64,000 nucleotides of DNA from Ustilaginoidea virens. Taxonomy: Eukaryota; Ascomycota; Sordariomycetes; Hypocreales; Clavicipitaceae. Made by a program: the position numbers and the translations under genes. Shown here in pieces: positions 23,801 to 36,027 of the stretch (position 1 is the first letter of the stretch; every line of letters begins with the position of its first letter). The notes under the pieces are model-generated. The model was given only the letters and a program-made list of their open reading frames with translations, was not told the origin of the DNA and did not search any database. The DNA lies in NCBI RefSeq assembly GCF_000687475.1, contig NC_057316.1, positions 5,022,001 to 5,086,000 on the forward strand. Direction: 5' to 3'.

Positions 23801-26502
23801 TGAATGACGGACGTGCCGGCACGTACATGTAAATGTAAGCTTACTAGAAACTGCAAAGCGCTGGTCCTGAGTGAGTCACACAGGAAACTATATCTCGGAT
23901 GAGATTGAAGACGGCTGGGGAATTTTAGTAATCGTTTGCGCCCAAGTTACGACTGGGGTGGCGCTTAATATTTGTCGCCACACACATGTATGTACTCCGT
24001 ACCTACATGTAGACATGCCACATGCGGCTATGCCGTGGACGGACGGGAGTGGGAGTGGCCACTTCAACTTGAAGCCCGTAAAAACCGCAGGCCGAGGGAA
24101 ACTATGTACGGAGTACTAGCAGAGGAACAGGGTAGGAAAATGCCAGGCACCAACCATGGAGGCATGCATCATGCCTATAATCCCATTACCGTTCGTCATC
24201 CCTATCCAATCTGGTTTCTCGTCGTGAACCCGTCAATGGGGCGTATGAGATCAATGGCCCCCAAGCCAAGCTGGTGGTGATGCACGTTCAACCCATGCAT
24301 CCTGAAGGCAGATACAGATACGATTGATGGTTCCCTGGTGTCTTGCACAAACAAGCACGGGGTAACTGCGGAGTACACTACACCAGGTTTGGTGGCAATC
24401 CATTGCTGATGCTGCCCTGCCCGGTGCTGCCCGGTACTGCCCGGTACTGTGCTGCACTGTGCTGCACTGTGCTGCACTCTTTCAGGACGAGAAATACCCC
24501 AAGGGTCAAGCAAGGTACAAACACATACACACATGTACGGTGCAGCATGTACGGAGTTCCGTGTACCTGCTTCCCCTGGCTGGATTGGAAACGAATCGAA
24601 ACTTTCTCGCGAGATGCCAGTTGCAGCCTGCAAAGGCCATCTGCCCGTCAAATGTCAAATGAGAGAGAGAAATTTATTTCATGCCATGCCAAAAAGGAAT
24701 CGGCTCGGCCACCAGGCCCCAGGCCCATGCTCAGCTCCAGGGCCCACACGTGCTCCAGTAGGGACGCAATTTCCTTGCGCTCGACTCTCCAAGTCTATGT
24801 TGTCTGCCTTGTCTTGACCCAGTGCCCCTCTAGCCCCCCTGCACTGGCCACCCAAGCACGTGCCGTTGACCAGTGCCCGTTAATAAAAAACGGACCTAGA
24901 ACCCGTTGCGAAAATGCTAGTGCCTGGCGTTCGCTCGATGAAGCCGTCTGTCTTGGTCTGCTGTTCCGCATTCCGCTTCATCTTGCTCCGTACAGTCCGT
25001 CCCACCGGATCCATTTCCTTCCCCTGGTTGTTGTTAAGCTTGAGCCCTTTGAGCAGATGAGATTGCCAGGCAGCGCCTGCAGCAAGCCAACCCACGCCCC
25101 CTTTCCCTTTCTGCCCCCCGCTCCCCACCCCTTCCCGCGGCCAAGGGAAAAGAAAAAAAAAAAAAAAAAAAAAAAAAAAGAAAGGCGAAAAACCCCCCCC
25201 CTCAAAGCGGCTCTTGCTTTGCTACATTGTACATGCAACCCACCCGCCAAAGAGGTAGGTAAGTACATCCCACTGCACATCCCACTGCCTGCCTGCCTTG
25301 CCTTGTCTGTCTGCCTGCCTTGCCCGCCTGCCATATCGCCCAGTGCTCACCTGCTCGCTACTGTGCTGTGTGTGCGTTGTGCATCTTCCTCTCTCCCGCT
25401 CCGCTCTCCAAGTCTCTCTTCCTCTCTTTCTGGCCTCTCCGTCCTTCTCTTCCTCCTCCTCCCCCCTTCTGATCTGAACATGATCACGTCTATTATTAGA
25501 AGCCTCCGACGCCAGACCCAGCCCCATCCTGCACCGTTGCCTTTGCCTGCTGCGCTGCTGCGGCTATATACTATATACCGCCAAACAACGTTGACCTCAA
25601 CCGACGCCTGGCTACTAAGCTATAAACCAATCTACAGGCCCTTCTCTGGACGTCGCCGCCGGTTTTGCATTCTTACCTGGACCGACCGACCCGTCACCTG
25701 GCTGCGTCTTTGGCTGTGACGCTACCCTTTGCCGCTACGGAGTACCCTTTGACCTTACCGCTCCTCCCGCTAAGCCTCGCCCATCGCCAACTCCCCTCAA
25801 CACCACCGCCGACTTTTCTTTACATACTGGAAATATCTCCCCAGTCTCGGTTTGGATGCAGCCCCTCTCCCGCTGTTCTATCCCTCCGAACACTCGACAA
25901 TTTTCCTTCCTTTACTTCTTGACACACCTTCCCTTGTGCTTTTCGATTCAGGCCTTTTTTTTTTTTTTTTTCTTCTTTTTTTTCTTTTGGCATTCCATGT
26001 TCTGCTAGGACAACTTTGATTTAAAGCATACTTTAATAAAGCTTCGCGCCCTCACCCTCCTGTCTGTCTCATAGTCGCCACTTTTATTTTCTCTCCCACT
26101 TTTTGCTCCCGCCTATCTTTTCAAGTAGTTCTCGCCTCCTATCGACACCCTTCAAATTCGGCTGGCGAACCTTCAACTACCGTCACCAAACGTCTCGCGC
26201 ACGCGTGCACTTGCCTTCCCATCTAAGACGCCGGGCAACCAGCACAGCTTCTTGCGTCAGCGCAGATTCCGATTATTTTGGTTTCCCATTTCCGAAGGAC
26301 TCTTTTTTTTATTATTTATTTATTATATTTTTGTCTCGTCGCCCATCCTATCACCTGCTTCACATAGTTGCGCAAACTATCCAAAGCTGCCCTCTCCACG
26401 AGGTGCGAGCGTGAAACAAGCTTCTACATTGTCGCAAGCTTGGCTCTGAGCGTTTCGACTGCGCGCAAAGGAAGCCGTGCATAGACGCGCCAGCACGCAA
26501 CC
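20834..26502. other. 5.7-kb gene-poor interval
   Basis: I could support no gene. Contents include GGTACCTAGGTA-type palindromic blocks (about 22208-22265 and 22765-22790), an AAC/AAT microsatellite (about 22836-22870), a GAGGCAGATGC and GGGGCGAAAT array (about 23635-23695), a CTGCCCGGTACTG/GTGCTGCACT array (about 24415-24480), an A-run (about 25154-25179) and a T-run (about 25956-25970). Five TACTCCGTA/TACGGAGTA 9-mers lie at 22423, 22731, 23993, 24107 and 25736. The last 1 kb or so is C/T-rich and is probably the promoter and long leader of the MADS-box gene. Confidence 0.5.
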
Positions 26503-28679
26503 ATGGGCCGAAGAAAGATTGAGATTAAAGCCATCAAAGATGACAGGAACAGATCGGTGTAGGTGGTGAACTCGGATGTGCCCACCAATCTCCCGTACTG
26601 ATCGTGGATGCAGGACATTTTTGAAACGAAAAGGTGGATTGTTCAAGAAGGCTCACGAATTATCGGTGCTCTGCTCCGTCGACGTAGCCGTCTTTATTTT
26701 CGGAAACAACAAAAAGCTATACGAGTACTCGTCTACAGACATGCGCGACCTCATTAGCAGATATCAATATGTGAGTCGAGCTGAAGCCTAGTTCTGTGTC
26801 TGGCTGCTTGTTCTTCAACGAACCTCGCCACAACCACCAGAGAAAAATGACCCTCAAAACCGGAGTATTGACTGGCGTGTCGCAGCATGGTGGTCCAAAT
26901 GAACACAAAGGACCAGCGGATTTCAACGGTGGTGATGACGATGATGAGGATGACGGTGACGGGACTCCTCCTAGAGGCCTTGATGGACACGAACATCTAA
27001 TGATGCCTCCCCAGTTTCACGGGCATGTCCAACCACAATTCCCTCAACTTCGTCATCACACTCCATCGGCATCGCCGCCCATCCCAAATGGGGGCCCTTT
27101 CCAAGCACAACCAGGTCTTCCTGGCCATCCTGGACCGCGAGGAACAACGCCTCAACCAACGATGGGTTCCCGGCCCGGTTCGAGGAATGACGTGCGCAGA
27201 GTAGTCCCCAACATGGCGGCCCAGGCTCATGCAGCTCATCCTGGCATCACCTACATGCCGACACCTCCAATTTACCAAACCTCGGGTCCGCCAGGGATGC
27301 TTGGGCCGCAGCCTACGGCGCAGTACCCGTATCCTTTGCAACAGCAACAACCGCACCAACATGGGCCCCCGCCGCCTCCTCCTCCGCTGCCCCAGCAGCA
27401 ACCGCAGTACGCAGAAGACCGTCGACCTGCTGCTCCTCCTGGTTACACGTCTCAACCACACCCTCGTTCTATACCCACTATATCCCGAACGGAGCCTCCC
27501 GAGGCGCAGCTTCCCAATGGGAATAGCCAACAGCACTTGCCTCCTCAGCAGCATCCAGGCCAACACTTCTCGTCTCCTTCACTGTCCGAGCGACGTCCGC
27601 AAGACCTCCCTCCTCCACCGCCTTCTGTCGACCCTAGGCCAAGGACTGAGCCGTCGGATAGGCCACAGCTGCTGCTGCTGAATACTGATTCTGCAGTCAG
27701 AAAACTGCCGCAGAGAAGGTCTCATAGCATTTTCACCCCCATCGAGGAGAACAGGTCCATCTTGTCACAACATCTTGCTTCTTTCTCAAACGACTCTCAA
27801 GGCCTCAAGTCGGAGGCGGGTGCCAGCGGACTCAAGCGGACCCAATCCGCGGATATTCCGTCACGTGGAGATGCATCGGCTTCACCACGGCTGAAACGAT
27901 CAAGCACCCAAAGCAGCGCTGACAAGGTTCGAGCCGCATCTACCTCGTCAGGGCCCGAAGCATCGTTTACTCCCCCGTCTAGGTCGAATAGCCTCAAGGT
28001 TGGCGGGTCGAGTGGTGCATCCCGACCCAGGGGCCCTCCGCTTACCCTGCAGATTCCAGACGGCGCATCCGAGCCTGCTAGTGCCGGAGACGAGTCGCAA
28101 TCGCCGCAAGGTCCTGCCATCACCCCGACTCAGGCACCACGGCAGGCAGCCTCGGTCGTCCTTCCTCCGCCTTCTCCTTCGGCATCTGCGCTGCTCTCCG
28201 CGGGTGCCAGCGGGCCACCGAATCCCTTTGCTCGGCCGCCACCAGCACAAAACATGAACGGGGAAACACCCGTCTCTGCGCTGCCCTCGAGGTTCCTCAA
28301 CCACGACTTCTTGCCCAGTCCAAGCAGCTTCTACCCGGAGTGGAATTTCCGCGGAAGCGACAGCAACACCCTGCCTAGTCCGCTGAATTTCGCCACACCA
28401 GTGGTGGGCAATGGCCCGAGCTTTTTGAGAGACGACGGCCAGGGCACTTCTGGCAACTACAACAGCAGCACAAGCAACAACAGCAGCAGCACGTCATCTG
28501 CTGCAGCCACAACTGCAAGCACTACCACGACGAGCGGTGCTCCACCACCAACCTCTGACCCGCCCGGGGCGACTAAGCGCAAGAGTCCTGAAGTTGATGG
28601 CGGGATACCAAGCGAACACCACTCTGGACCAGCAGAAGCCAAAAGAGTCAGAGTGGAGCAGGCGTGGGAGGTTGCTTGA
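26503..28679 (+). CDS. RLM1: MADS-box transcription factor, RLM1/MEF2 type
   Basis: Exons are 26503-26558, 26614-26770 and 26886-28679, giving 668 residues. The N-terminal MADS domain (residues 1 to about 58) starts [19 protein letters not shown] and continues [20 protein letters not shown], with the MEF2/Rlm1-type IEIK recognition helix; a short conserved extension follows ([20 protein letters not shown]). The rest is low-complexity Pro/Gln/Ser-rich sequence typical of activation regions, with a basic KRKS near the end. In yeast Rlm1 is activated by the Slt2 cell-wall-integrity MAP kinase and controls wall genes; in filamentous fungi orthologues also affect conidiation and virulence. Introns of 55 and 115 nt interrupt the MADS region at usual positions. 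Confidence 0.92.
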
Positions 28680-29680
28680 TTTGGTAGCTTGCTTCTCGGA
28701 ATGCGCACAATTGATACTCTTGATACTCTCGTCCCCATTCTCCGGTCTCATCCTTGTTCTTCTTCTCTTCTTCTTCTACCTCGCGTGCTCACGAGCTTGT
28801 TTTTTTTTTTCCTTTTCTTTTCTTTTTTTTTTCCCGCTTCGTTGTGCAATCCTTCTCCCCTGTTTTCTTCTTGACCATAAATCAAATTTCGGCAACGACG
28901 CGTTCGGATATACCCGGGCTGGAATTACGTTGGATCGCTTTACTTGCGCTAATATGCTTGATCTTTTATTATACGCATACATGACAAGGAGTGCAGGACC
29001 CTGTCAAAGGTACATATGGATGCGGAAACATTCGATATTTGACGGAGTGGTATATCACGGCTTGGCGGGTTGGCTTTTGTTGAGTGATTGTTTGAGTTGA
29101 AGCGATAGTTGGCCCTTTTTTTTTTCTTTCTTCTTTTTTCTTTTTTTGACTAACTGGTCGTCATGAATATATCAGCAAGTGGATGGTTGCACGCGGCGTT
29201 GGTCGTCTCGCTTGTTCGTAATTTTTTTTTTTTTTTTTTTTTTTTTTTGCAAGATTTGGAGAGTCCCAAAGTCGTTTGCTTGCAAAACTCGTTCCCACTC
29301 TCCTGTCCTGGAAAAGCCGTCTTTTGCAGTGAGAAGACGACAAGATGTGCTATCCATTCAGGAGCTGGTGTCGTTGGTCGGGCTAGATGTAATCTGCGCA
29401 GAAAAGTCCCCTTCCTCAACAAGTGTTTTACATGGCATGGCATATGTTGCAGATTCCAGAGCATGAATAAGACCCGGTTGTACATGATGAGTGCTGTTCA
29501 TTCCATCTGCATGGCCAAGAAGTAAGCGTGGCGGTTAGGTAGACGGAGGTGAGAAGCACCAAAGCTTCACTTCACTGCCATGTTATACCTGCACATGCCA
29601 TCAATAGATACAAATATGCCCAGTCAGTGCCATTCATTACACGCGCAAAGAAAATACTCGCGCCGTCATCAGTCATTTCC
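28680..29680. other. Convergent 3' region, T-rich
   Basis: The interval lies between the converging MADS-box and FAS1 genes. It has several T-runs (about 28800-28835, 29117-29145, 29221-29248). No gene is supported. Confidence 0.5.
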
Positions 29681-29765
29681 TCACTGGTAATTCATCACTC
29701 CTTTGAGCAACCACTTGATCAAGTTAGCACGGCCAGTCGCACCTTTGAATCTCGCACTTTGCAGT

Positions 29766-29801
<36 letters not shown>

Positions 29802-30494
29802 CTCACAAACCCTCGGGATGCCACTTACCAGTTCGCCATTGGCAACCCTGCAGACGACCCTGTCCACCTCGACGCCGTCCGGCAGAATGAGCCTCTTGCC
29901 GTCCTTTTCTTCCCACCAGACTTGCTTGCCCGCCCAGGTGGTGGCCCTGTCGCCCTCCCGCCACGGCGCCCTCATGACCAGGTGGGCCTTTACAAACTGC
30001 TCCAGGTTGTGGTTCGCGCGGTCCTGGCCCTGCTGCCCTTGGTAGGCTCGGTCGCCCAGGGCGGAGTAGTCGCTGGGGGATTCCCACGGTTTGCGGGGCA
30101 GGGCGTCTATGGCGGAGTTGAGGGGGGCGAGGACGGTCGCCTTGGCGGCTGGGTCGGAGAGCAGGTCGGACGTGGGGGAGCGGAGGCGGGCGACGGAGCC
30201 GAAGGAGGAGATGGAGCGCTGCGGACCGATGGCCTCGGCTAGGGAGATTCGGGGCTGGATCTGGGACGGGTGGTATTTGTCCGGGGAGGAGGGGTCGTGG
30301 TCGTCGGCGGTGCCGCTGCTGGTGCCGCTGGAGAATTTGATGCGGGGCGGCGGGGGGTTGTCGTCCGAGTAGAGGTCTTCCTTGCCGGGGGGTTGGACGG
30401 GCAGACGCTGCTGCTGAGAGGTCGGGGGCATGATTTGCTGGAGCGAGGCGGGTGCGAGGACGGCGATGAGGACGACGGCGAGGGTCGGCCTCAT
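29681..30494 (-). CDS. Secreted FAS1 (fasciclin) domain protein
   Basis: Exons are 30494-29829 and 29713-29681, giving 232 residues. The start MRPTLAVVLIAVLAPASLQQ is a signal peptide or anchor; a Pro/Gln-rich spacer follows. The FAS1 domain (about residues 75-232) contains TVLAPLNSAIDALPRKPWE, then HLVMRAPWREGD, WWEEKDGKRLILPDGVEV and VANGELWLLKGVMNYQ. The 115-nt intron contains 32 consecutive T (A on the coding strand), and the last exon codes only ten residues. Without it the domain loses its conserved final strand, so the splice is well supported (GCTAAC branch, CAAG acceptor). It resembles the conserved fungal FAS1 protein related to yeast YDR262W; fasciclin proteins also occur in the aurofusarin cluster, but this gene lies 11 kb from the PKS. 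Confidence 0.82.
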
Positions 30495-31472
30495 GCCGAG
30501 TTGATGGGGGGGGGGGAGATTTGGGCGATGCAGCAGGCGGGATGGGGAGGACGTTTGGGACGAGGGGAGGTTTGAGGGATGCACGGACCGGGGGGAACGC
30601 GCGGAGTGCTGGTGAGAGATGATGACTGTGACGGAGTTGTGTTTTGCTTGTGCTTGGTGCGTCACGAGGCGCTGCGGGGGAGTAACGAGACGGGGCACGT
30701 CGGGCGGCGGAGAGGGGCTCGCGGCACGTGCGGCGTCACGGGGAAGAGCAAGTTCAGGCAGCTTCGGTTCGAGGCAGCCGAAGCAAAGTTCCCCAGACTG
30801 CCAGACAGACTTGGAACCAGGGCCTTGCGGGGGGGGGGAGCAGGTGAATCAGGGAATCACGAGACGTCCGTCGCGCGGTCTTTACATGTGAAAGTGGAAT
30901 AGAAACTGCTGGGTGGCAAGGTTCCCTCCCCACAAAAAGAAGGAGGGTGTGGGAGAAATAGGGGGGGGGGGGTGGTGTGGGATTGAGAAAAAGACCCGCA
31001 GGGGCAAATCCATGCGGCCAATCAGGGCGGCTCTGATTGAGGTCGCTGGGCGGACTTTGGCCCAAAGCTCATTGGGTGCGAGCAAAGGGCAGCGCTAAGC
31101 AGGGGGGGCTTCACATGCCAGGCAGCTGGAGCAGACCAGACCGGGGTCGGGGTGCAGCTGGCAGCGGAGCGGGCAGGCCAAGCAAAGGCGAAGGCGAGGC
31201 AATCTCCCCGTGGGTGAATTTCTCCTCGTCTATCGTGGGCAAGAGGCCATGAGCGGGGGGGGGCAAGTCGTAGGAATGGGGGGGGGGGGGGGGGGGTTCT
31301 GGTCTGCGTGTCGGGGCAAGCAGATGGTGAGGGTGGCAGAGGGTGGCAAGAGGGCGGGCGGCGCCTGTCCGTTGGCAGCCAGCACCAGTCGGCGGACGGG
31401 CCAAGGGTTCGGGGTTCGGGGTTCGGGGTTCGGGTCCGGGTCCGGGTTCAGGATCGGGAGTAGGATCAAGCG

Positions 31473-31508
<36 letters not shown>

Positions 31509-32743
31509 CAGCTAAATCGCGGGGCAGAGGAGCCGTCCCGAGTCGTCCATGATGGTGTCGGCGCAATGGCCCAGCTGGGGGATGCTGGGCTAAGCACCGG
31601 GAGGAGTCGCCGCTTGTCTTTATACCCGTGCTCGCATTCGTCTGCTCGTCTGGCCGGGCTGTAGCGGTATGTAGTCTGGTCCTAATGATCTGTAAGTGCC
31701 GGCCTAGTCTAGTACACCGCAGTTGCGGTTGGTATTTTCCTAGGTAAGGTAGGTAGTTGGAGGCTTGGAGCAACCAGACCATTCGTCTGCCATTGCCTGG
31801 CCGGCCACCTGCCCAGCACCAGACTAGGTGTTGTCGTTGTCGTTGTCGTTGTTGTCGTTGTTGTCGTTGTTGTCGTTGTTGTCGTTGTTGTCGTTGTTGT
31901 CGTTGTCATCACTGTCTTCTTTCTCCCGACGTTGGCTTTCCTCTGTACCGAGTGGGAATCTTGCCATGGTCAGGTCTTGTAGATATCGAGGACCGAGTAA
32001 AGCCAGAAGACGACGACGGTGATGCCTATTTGATTTGTACGGACCTCCCCTCGGCCTGGAGCATTCCTGGCGACAACGATGAATGATGAGATGGTTCAAG
32101 GCCATGAGCCAGGGCATGCGCAATGATTTGCAAGTTCCGCAATTCGCCTCCAACAGCCCGCGCCAAGGACACCCGTCAATTATTATAGGTGCCAGCTGAC
32201 CTGGACCTGACCTGACCTGACCTGACCTGACCTGGACGTAACCAGACGTCGACTCGAAGCGACTGGTGTCCTTTTCCAGCCACGCCCCCCCTCCTGCCCG
32301 CACACCCCAGCCGCCACCTGGTCTCCATGCGCTGCGCACCCGCCAGCCAGCCGCCAGCCAGCAGCCAGCCAGCAGCCAGCCAGTAGCAGCGGCCGTTGCT
32401 CTCGGCAGAACGAGTGCCCGTCGTCGACCTCGGCTCTGGGCCTCTTGGAGTGGGCACTCACTGCCCCGTCCTCGGCGTAAGTTTGTAAACTCACCCATTC
32501 TCACGCTCCGCAGGAACCTCTTAAAACTGCCTTCGTCTGGTTTCCTTCTCCACATTACATTCCATCTCTTTTCCTCATCCTCTCCCCTCTCCTCTCGCCT
32601 CTTCCTCTCGCTCCTCTCTCCTCTTCATCCTCTTTATCCTCTCATCCTCGCCGTGTGTCCTTTTGCGAGCTCTTTCATCTGACGACGCGAGCGCAACCCA
32701 CCGCAAAGCTGTTGCCCTCCATCATCGCACACACGCGCGCACA

Positions 32744-32801
<58 letters not shown>

Positions 32802-32803
32802 TC
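30495..32803. other. Intergenic, many simple repeats
   Basis: No gene is supported. Contents include G-runs (about 30830, 30961-30972, 31280-31298), GGGTTCG units (about 31405-31440), GCAGGA units (about 31470-31507), a GTTGTC/TTGTCG array (about 31829-31906), a TGACC pentamer array (about 32190-32232), CAGC/CAGCCAG units (about 32340-32385), a CTCTTC-rich leader, and a CA dinucleotide array (about 32743-32797) ending seven bases before the fumarate reductase start codon. Translations across these arrays are repetitive and not credible as proteins. Confidence 0.55.
32745..32797. repeat. (CA)n microsatellite in 5' leader
   Basis: A CA array of roughly 25 units runs almost to the start codon of the fumarate reductase gene, so it would lie in the 5' untranslated region or core promoter. 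Confidence 0.9.
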
Positions 32804-35136
32804 ATGGCTCCCAGTGTCATTGTTGTTGGTGGCGGCCGTAAGTAACAGCTCGTCTCGATTGTCCGCGACTTGCCAGCCAGCCGCCCCCCAAACACCAAGT
32901 CGAGTCAAATACCCCGAGGAAGCTAATCAATCATTCTTGTCTAGTCTCTGGCTTGAGTGCCGCCCATACCATCTACCTGGCTGGTGGCAACGTTGTTGTC
33001 CTCGATAAGCAGGGTGAGTTTTTTGTTGTTGCGCGTCACCGTCCTCCACCATTTGTGGGAGTCCGCGCTGTGCTGCGGCACCCATGGGCTGGTTTCCCCG
33101 GACCGAGCAAGGTGTGACCTGCTCTTACCGCTCAACCATAAGCCCCAGCTCGGAATCCCACGCGTCCGATTTGCGTTGTCGCTCCCAGCGGCCTGTCTCG
33201 GTCGAATGAGCCGACTGGTACTCCCTCGTTTCGCACGCACTAACATGCGATTCGCCACCCAGGTTTCTTTGGAGGCAACTCCACAAAGGCCACATCCGGT
33301 ATCAACGGCGCCTTGACCAGAACCCAAGTCGAGCACAACATTGGAGACAGCGTCAAGCAGTTCTACGATGATACCCTCAAATCGGCCCGTGACAAGGCTC
33401 GCCCCGACCTCATCAAAGTTCTCACATACAAATCCGCCGCTGCCGTTGAGTGGCTGCAGGATGTCTTTGACCTTGATCTGACCCTGGTGTCCCGTCTCGG
33501 GTGAGTCTCGCTCTGCCATTGTGCGGACGCCCCGACGCCCTACGTTTTGGTTATTGGCGGAATGCAAAGCAGAAGGGTCAGGTGCTTACCAGTCCGTAGT
33601 GGCCACTCCCAACCCCGAACCCACCGTGGTCACGATGCCAAGTTCCCCGGCATGGCCATCACCTACGCTCTCATGCAGCGCATCGAGGAGCTTGCCGAGA
33701 AGGAGCCCCACCGAGTCCGGATCATCAAGAAGGCCCGCGTTACCTCGCTGAACAAGCAAGCTAACAAGGTCACCGGTGTCACCTACGAACTGGACGGCAA
33801 GTCCGCCTCCGTCGATGGCCCCGTTGTTCTCGCCACCGGCGGTTACGCCGCCGACTTTGGCGAGACGTCCCTGCTGCAGAAGCATCGCCCAGACACCATG
33901 GGCCTCGCCACCACAAACGGCACCCACGCCACCGGTGACGGTCAGAAGATGGTCATGGCCATTGGTGGCAACGGCATCGACATGGACAAGGTCCAGGTCC
34001 ATCCCACTGGTCTGGTCGACCCCAAGGATCCCGGATCCAAGTGGAAGTTCCTGGCTGCCGAGGCTCTCCGAGGCGAAGGCGGCATCCTCCTCAATGGCGA
34101 CGGCGACCGATTCTGCGACGAGCTCGGCCACCGCGACTACGTCTCGGGCATGATGTGGAAGGAGAAGGACAAGAACAAGTTCCCCATCCGTCTTGTTCTC
34201 AACTCCAAGGCGTCCAAGACGCTCGACTTCCACACCCGCCACTATTCCGGCCGCGGCCTCATGCGCAAGATGACGGGTAAGGAGCTGGCCAAGGAGATTG
34301 GCTGCAGCCCCGACCACCTGCAAAAGACTTTCCAGACCTACAACGCCATTGCCGAGGGCAAGCAGAAGGACCCGTGGGGCAAGAAGTTCTTCCACAACAT
34401 GCCCCTCGACGTCAACGACGACTTCCACGTCGCCCTCATGGAGCCCGTCCTCCACTTCACCATGGGCGGAATCGAGATCAACGACAAGGCCCAGGTCCTC
34501 AACCAGGACAAGAAGCCCTTTGACGGGCTCTTTGCCTGCGGTGAGCTGGCCGGAGGTGTTCACGGCGCCAACCGTCTCGGCGGCTCCTCCTTGCTTGGCT
34601 GTGTCGTCTACGGCCGGGTTGCCGGTGACTCGGCCAGCAACTACCTGTTCCAGCAGGCTCTGTCGGGAAGCGCCGCCGGTGCCGCTCAGCGTCTCGGCCA
34701 GATCTCTCTTCACCTCGATCCCTCCGCGCCCGGCAAGCTGACGGTCGAGTGGGCCAACAGCAGCGGCTCAGGCTCAGGCTCCGGAGCCGCTGCCGTCCAG
34801 CAGTCCAGCGCCGCTCCCGCCGCCGCCGCCGCCACCGGTGAGTCCGCCGCCAAAGCCTCCGAGGCCTTCAAGATTCCCGAGACGGAGTACACCATGGAGG
34901 AGGTCGCTAAACATAACAAGGAGGGAGACCTGTGGGTGGTAGTTAAGGGCGTGGTCATGGACCTCAGCAACTGGCTCGACGAGCACCCAGGCGGGCCTCA
35001 GGCCATCAAAAACTTCATGGGGCGCGATGCCACGGAGGAGTTTGAGATGTTGCACGACGATGAGGTCATCCCCAAGTACGCTCCCAACCAGGTCATTGGC
35101 CGTGTCAAGGGCGTTGAACCCAGCCTCGAGATTTAA
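32804..35136 (+). CDS. Fumarate reductase (Osm1/Frd1-like flavoprotein) fused to cytochrome b5
   Basis: Exons are 32804-32837, 32945-33013, 33263-33500 and 33600-35136, giving 625 residues. The FAD-binding fold opens MAPSVIVVGGG then LSGLSAAHTIYLAGGN, followed by GFFGGNSTKATSGINGA. The fumarate reductase core includes the HSQPRTHRG loop, VHPTGLVD, the HFTMGG motif and GELAGGVHGANRLGG. After a Ser/Gly/Ala linker (about residues 495-530) comes a cytochrome b5 domain with EHPGG and the second haem-ligand His in FEMLHDDEV. Soluble fumarate reductases regenerate oxidised flavin and NAD under low oxygen; the b5 module suggests electron delivery from a reductase. No mitochondrial presequence is seen. 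The three introns lie near the 5' end. Confidence 0.9.
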
Positions 35137-35478
35137 CCTGGACCTTGCCCGGCTCAACCGGATCATGCTGGTGGGCGAGGGGGGGTTGATGAGGGATCAG
35201 CCATGTTTTATGCGGATGCATGGCAAAGACATGATTTTTTTTATTTTGCCCACTCGTTTGGCTGGGGAAAAAAGGAGAGAAGGTAGGGAAGGTTTTTTTT
35301 TTTTTTTTTCCTTCTCCTTGAAACCATTTCTGCACATAGAACGACCGTGTGAAGGAAGTAAAGAGCAGGAAGAAGAAGATGGAGACATGATTCCCCAAGT
35401 TTTGGCCCCGACTGTATTGGCAGTGCGGTAGCCGCAGGCGCATTTTGGGTATTTACTTTGATGGTCGATGGTCGATGA

Positions 35479-35524
<46 letters not shown>

Positions 35525-35991
35525 CTCCCTCCCTTCCCCCGGATGTACTGATAGCTAAAGTCCTCATCAATAAACATGTATGAATATGAACAAAGTGCAC
35601 CCTGCGGTCGTCATCCCAGATCTTGCTGTCGATGCCTGCACAGCAGCAGCAAATCGGGGGACAGACCTTTGCACGGAGTACTCCGTACATAAATAGGTAC
35701 CTAGGTAGGTACCAGGCCTTACCTAATGTTGAGCATTGTGTTGTCTGTGACTGTGTTTGACTTGTGACGGTGCCGATGACGGTGACGTGCGCGCGGATGG
35801 ATGGAGCGAATGATGACCCGGGGGCCGGGCGCCCACCCCGACGCACGCCGACACACGGCGACACACGCCGACGCACGCCAAGCACGCCGGTTGAGGAGAT
35901 TCATCCATCACCATCACTGGCAGAAGCGACGCTGGGCTGGGTGGCTGGCGGCTGAACCCCATCGTCCCGTTGCTCGGATTTGCAGAGCTGG

Positions 35992-36027
<36 letters not shown>

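Noticed and set aside
24343..25719. 458-codon plus-strand open frame
   Set aside because: Crosses microsatellites and a poly-A run, has no recognisable domain, and precedes the MADS-box gene in its probable leader.
31824..32555. Minus-strand frame ending in an Asn/Asp repeat
   Set aside because: Produced by a GTTGTC array and other simple repeats; no domain or codon signal.
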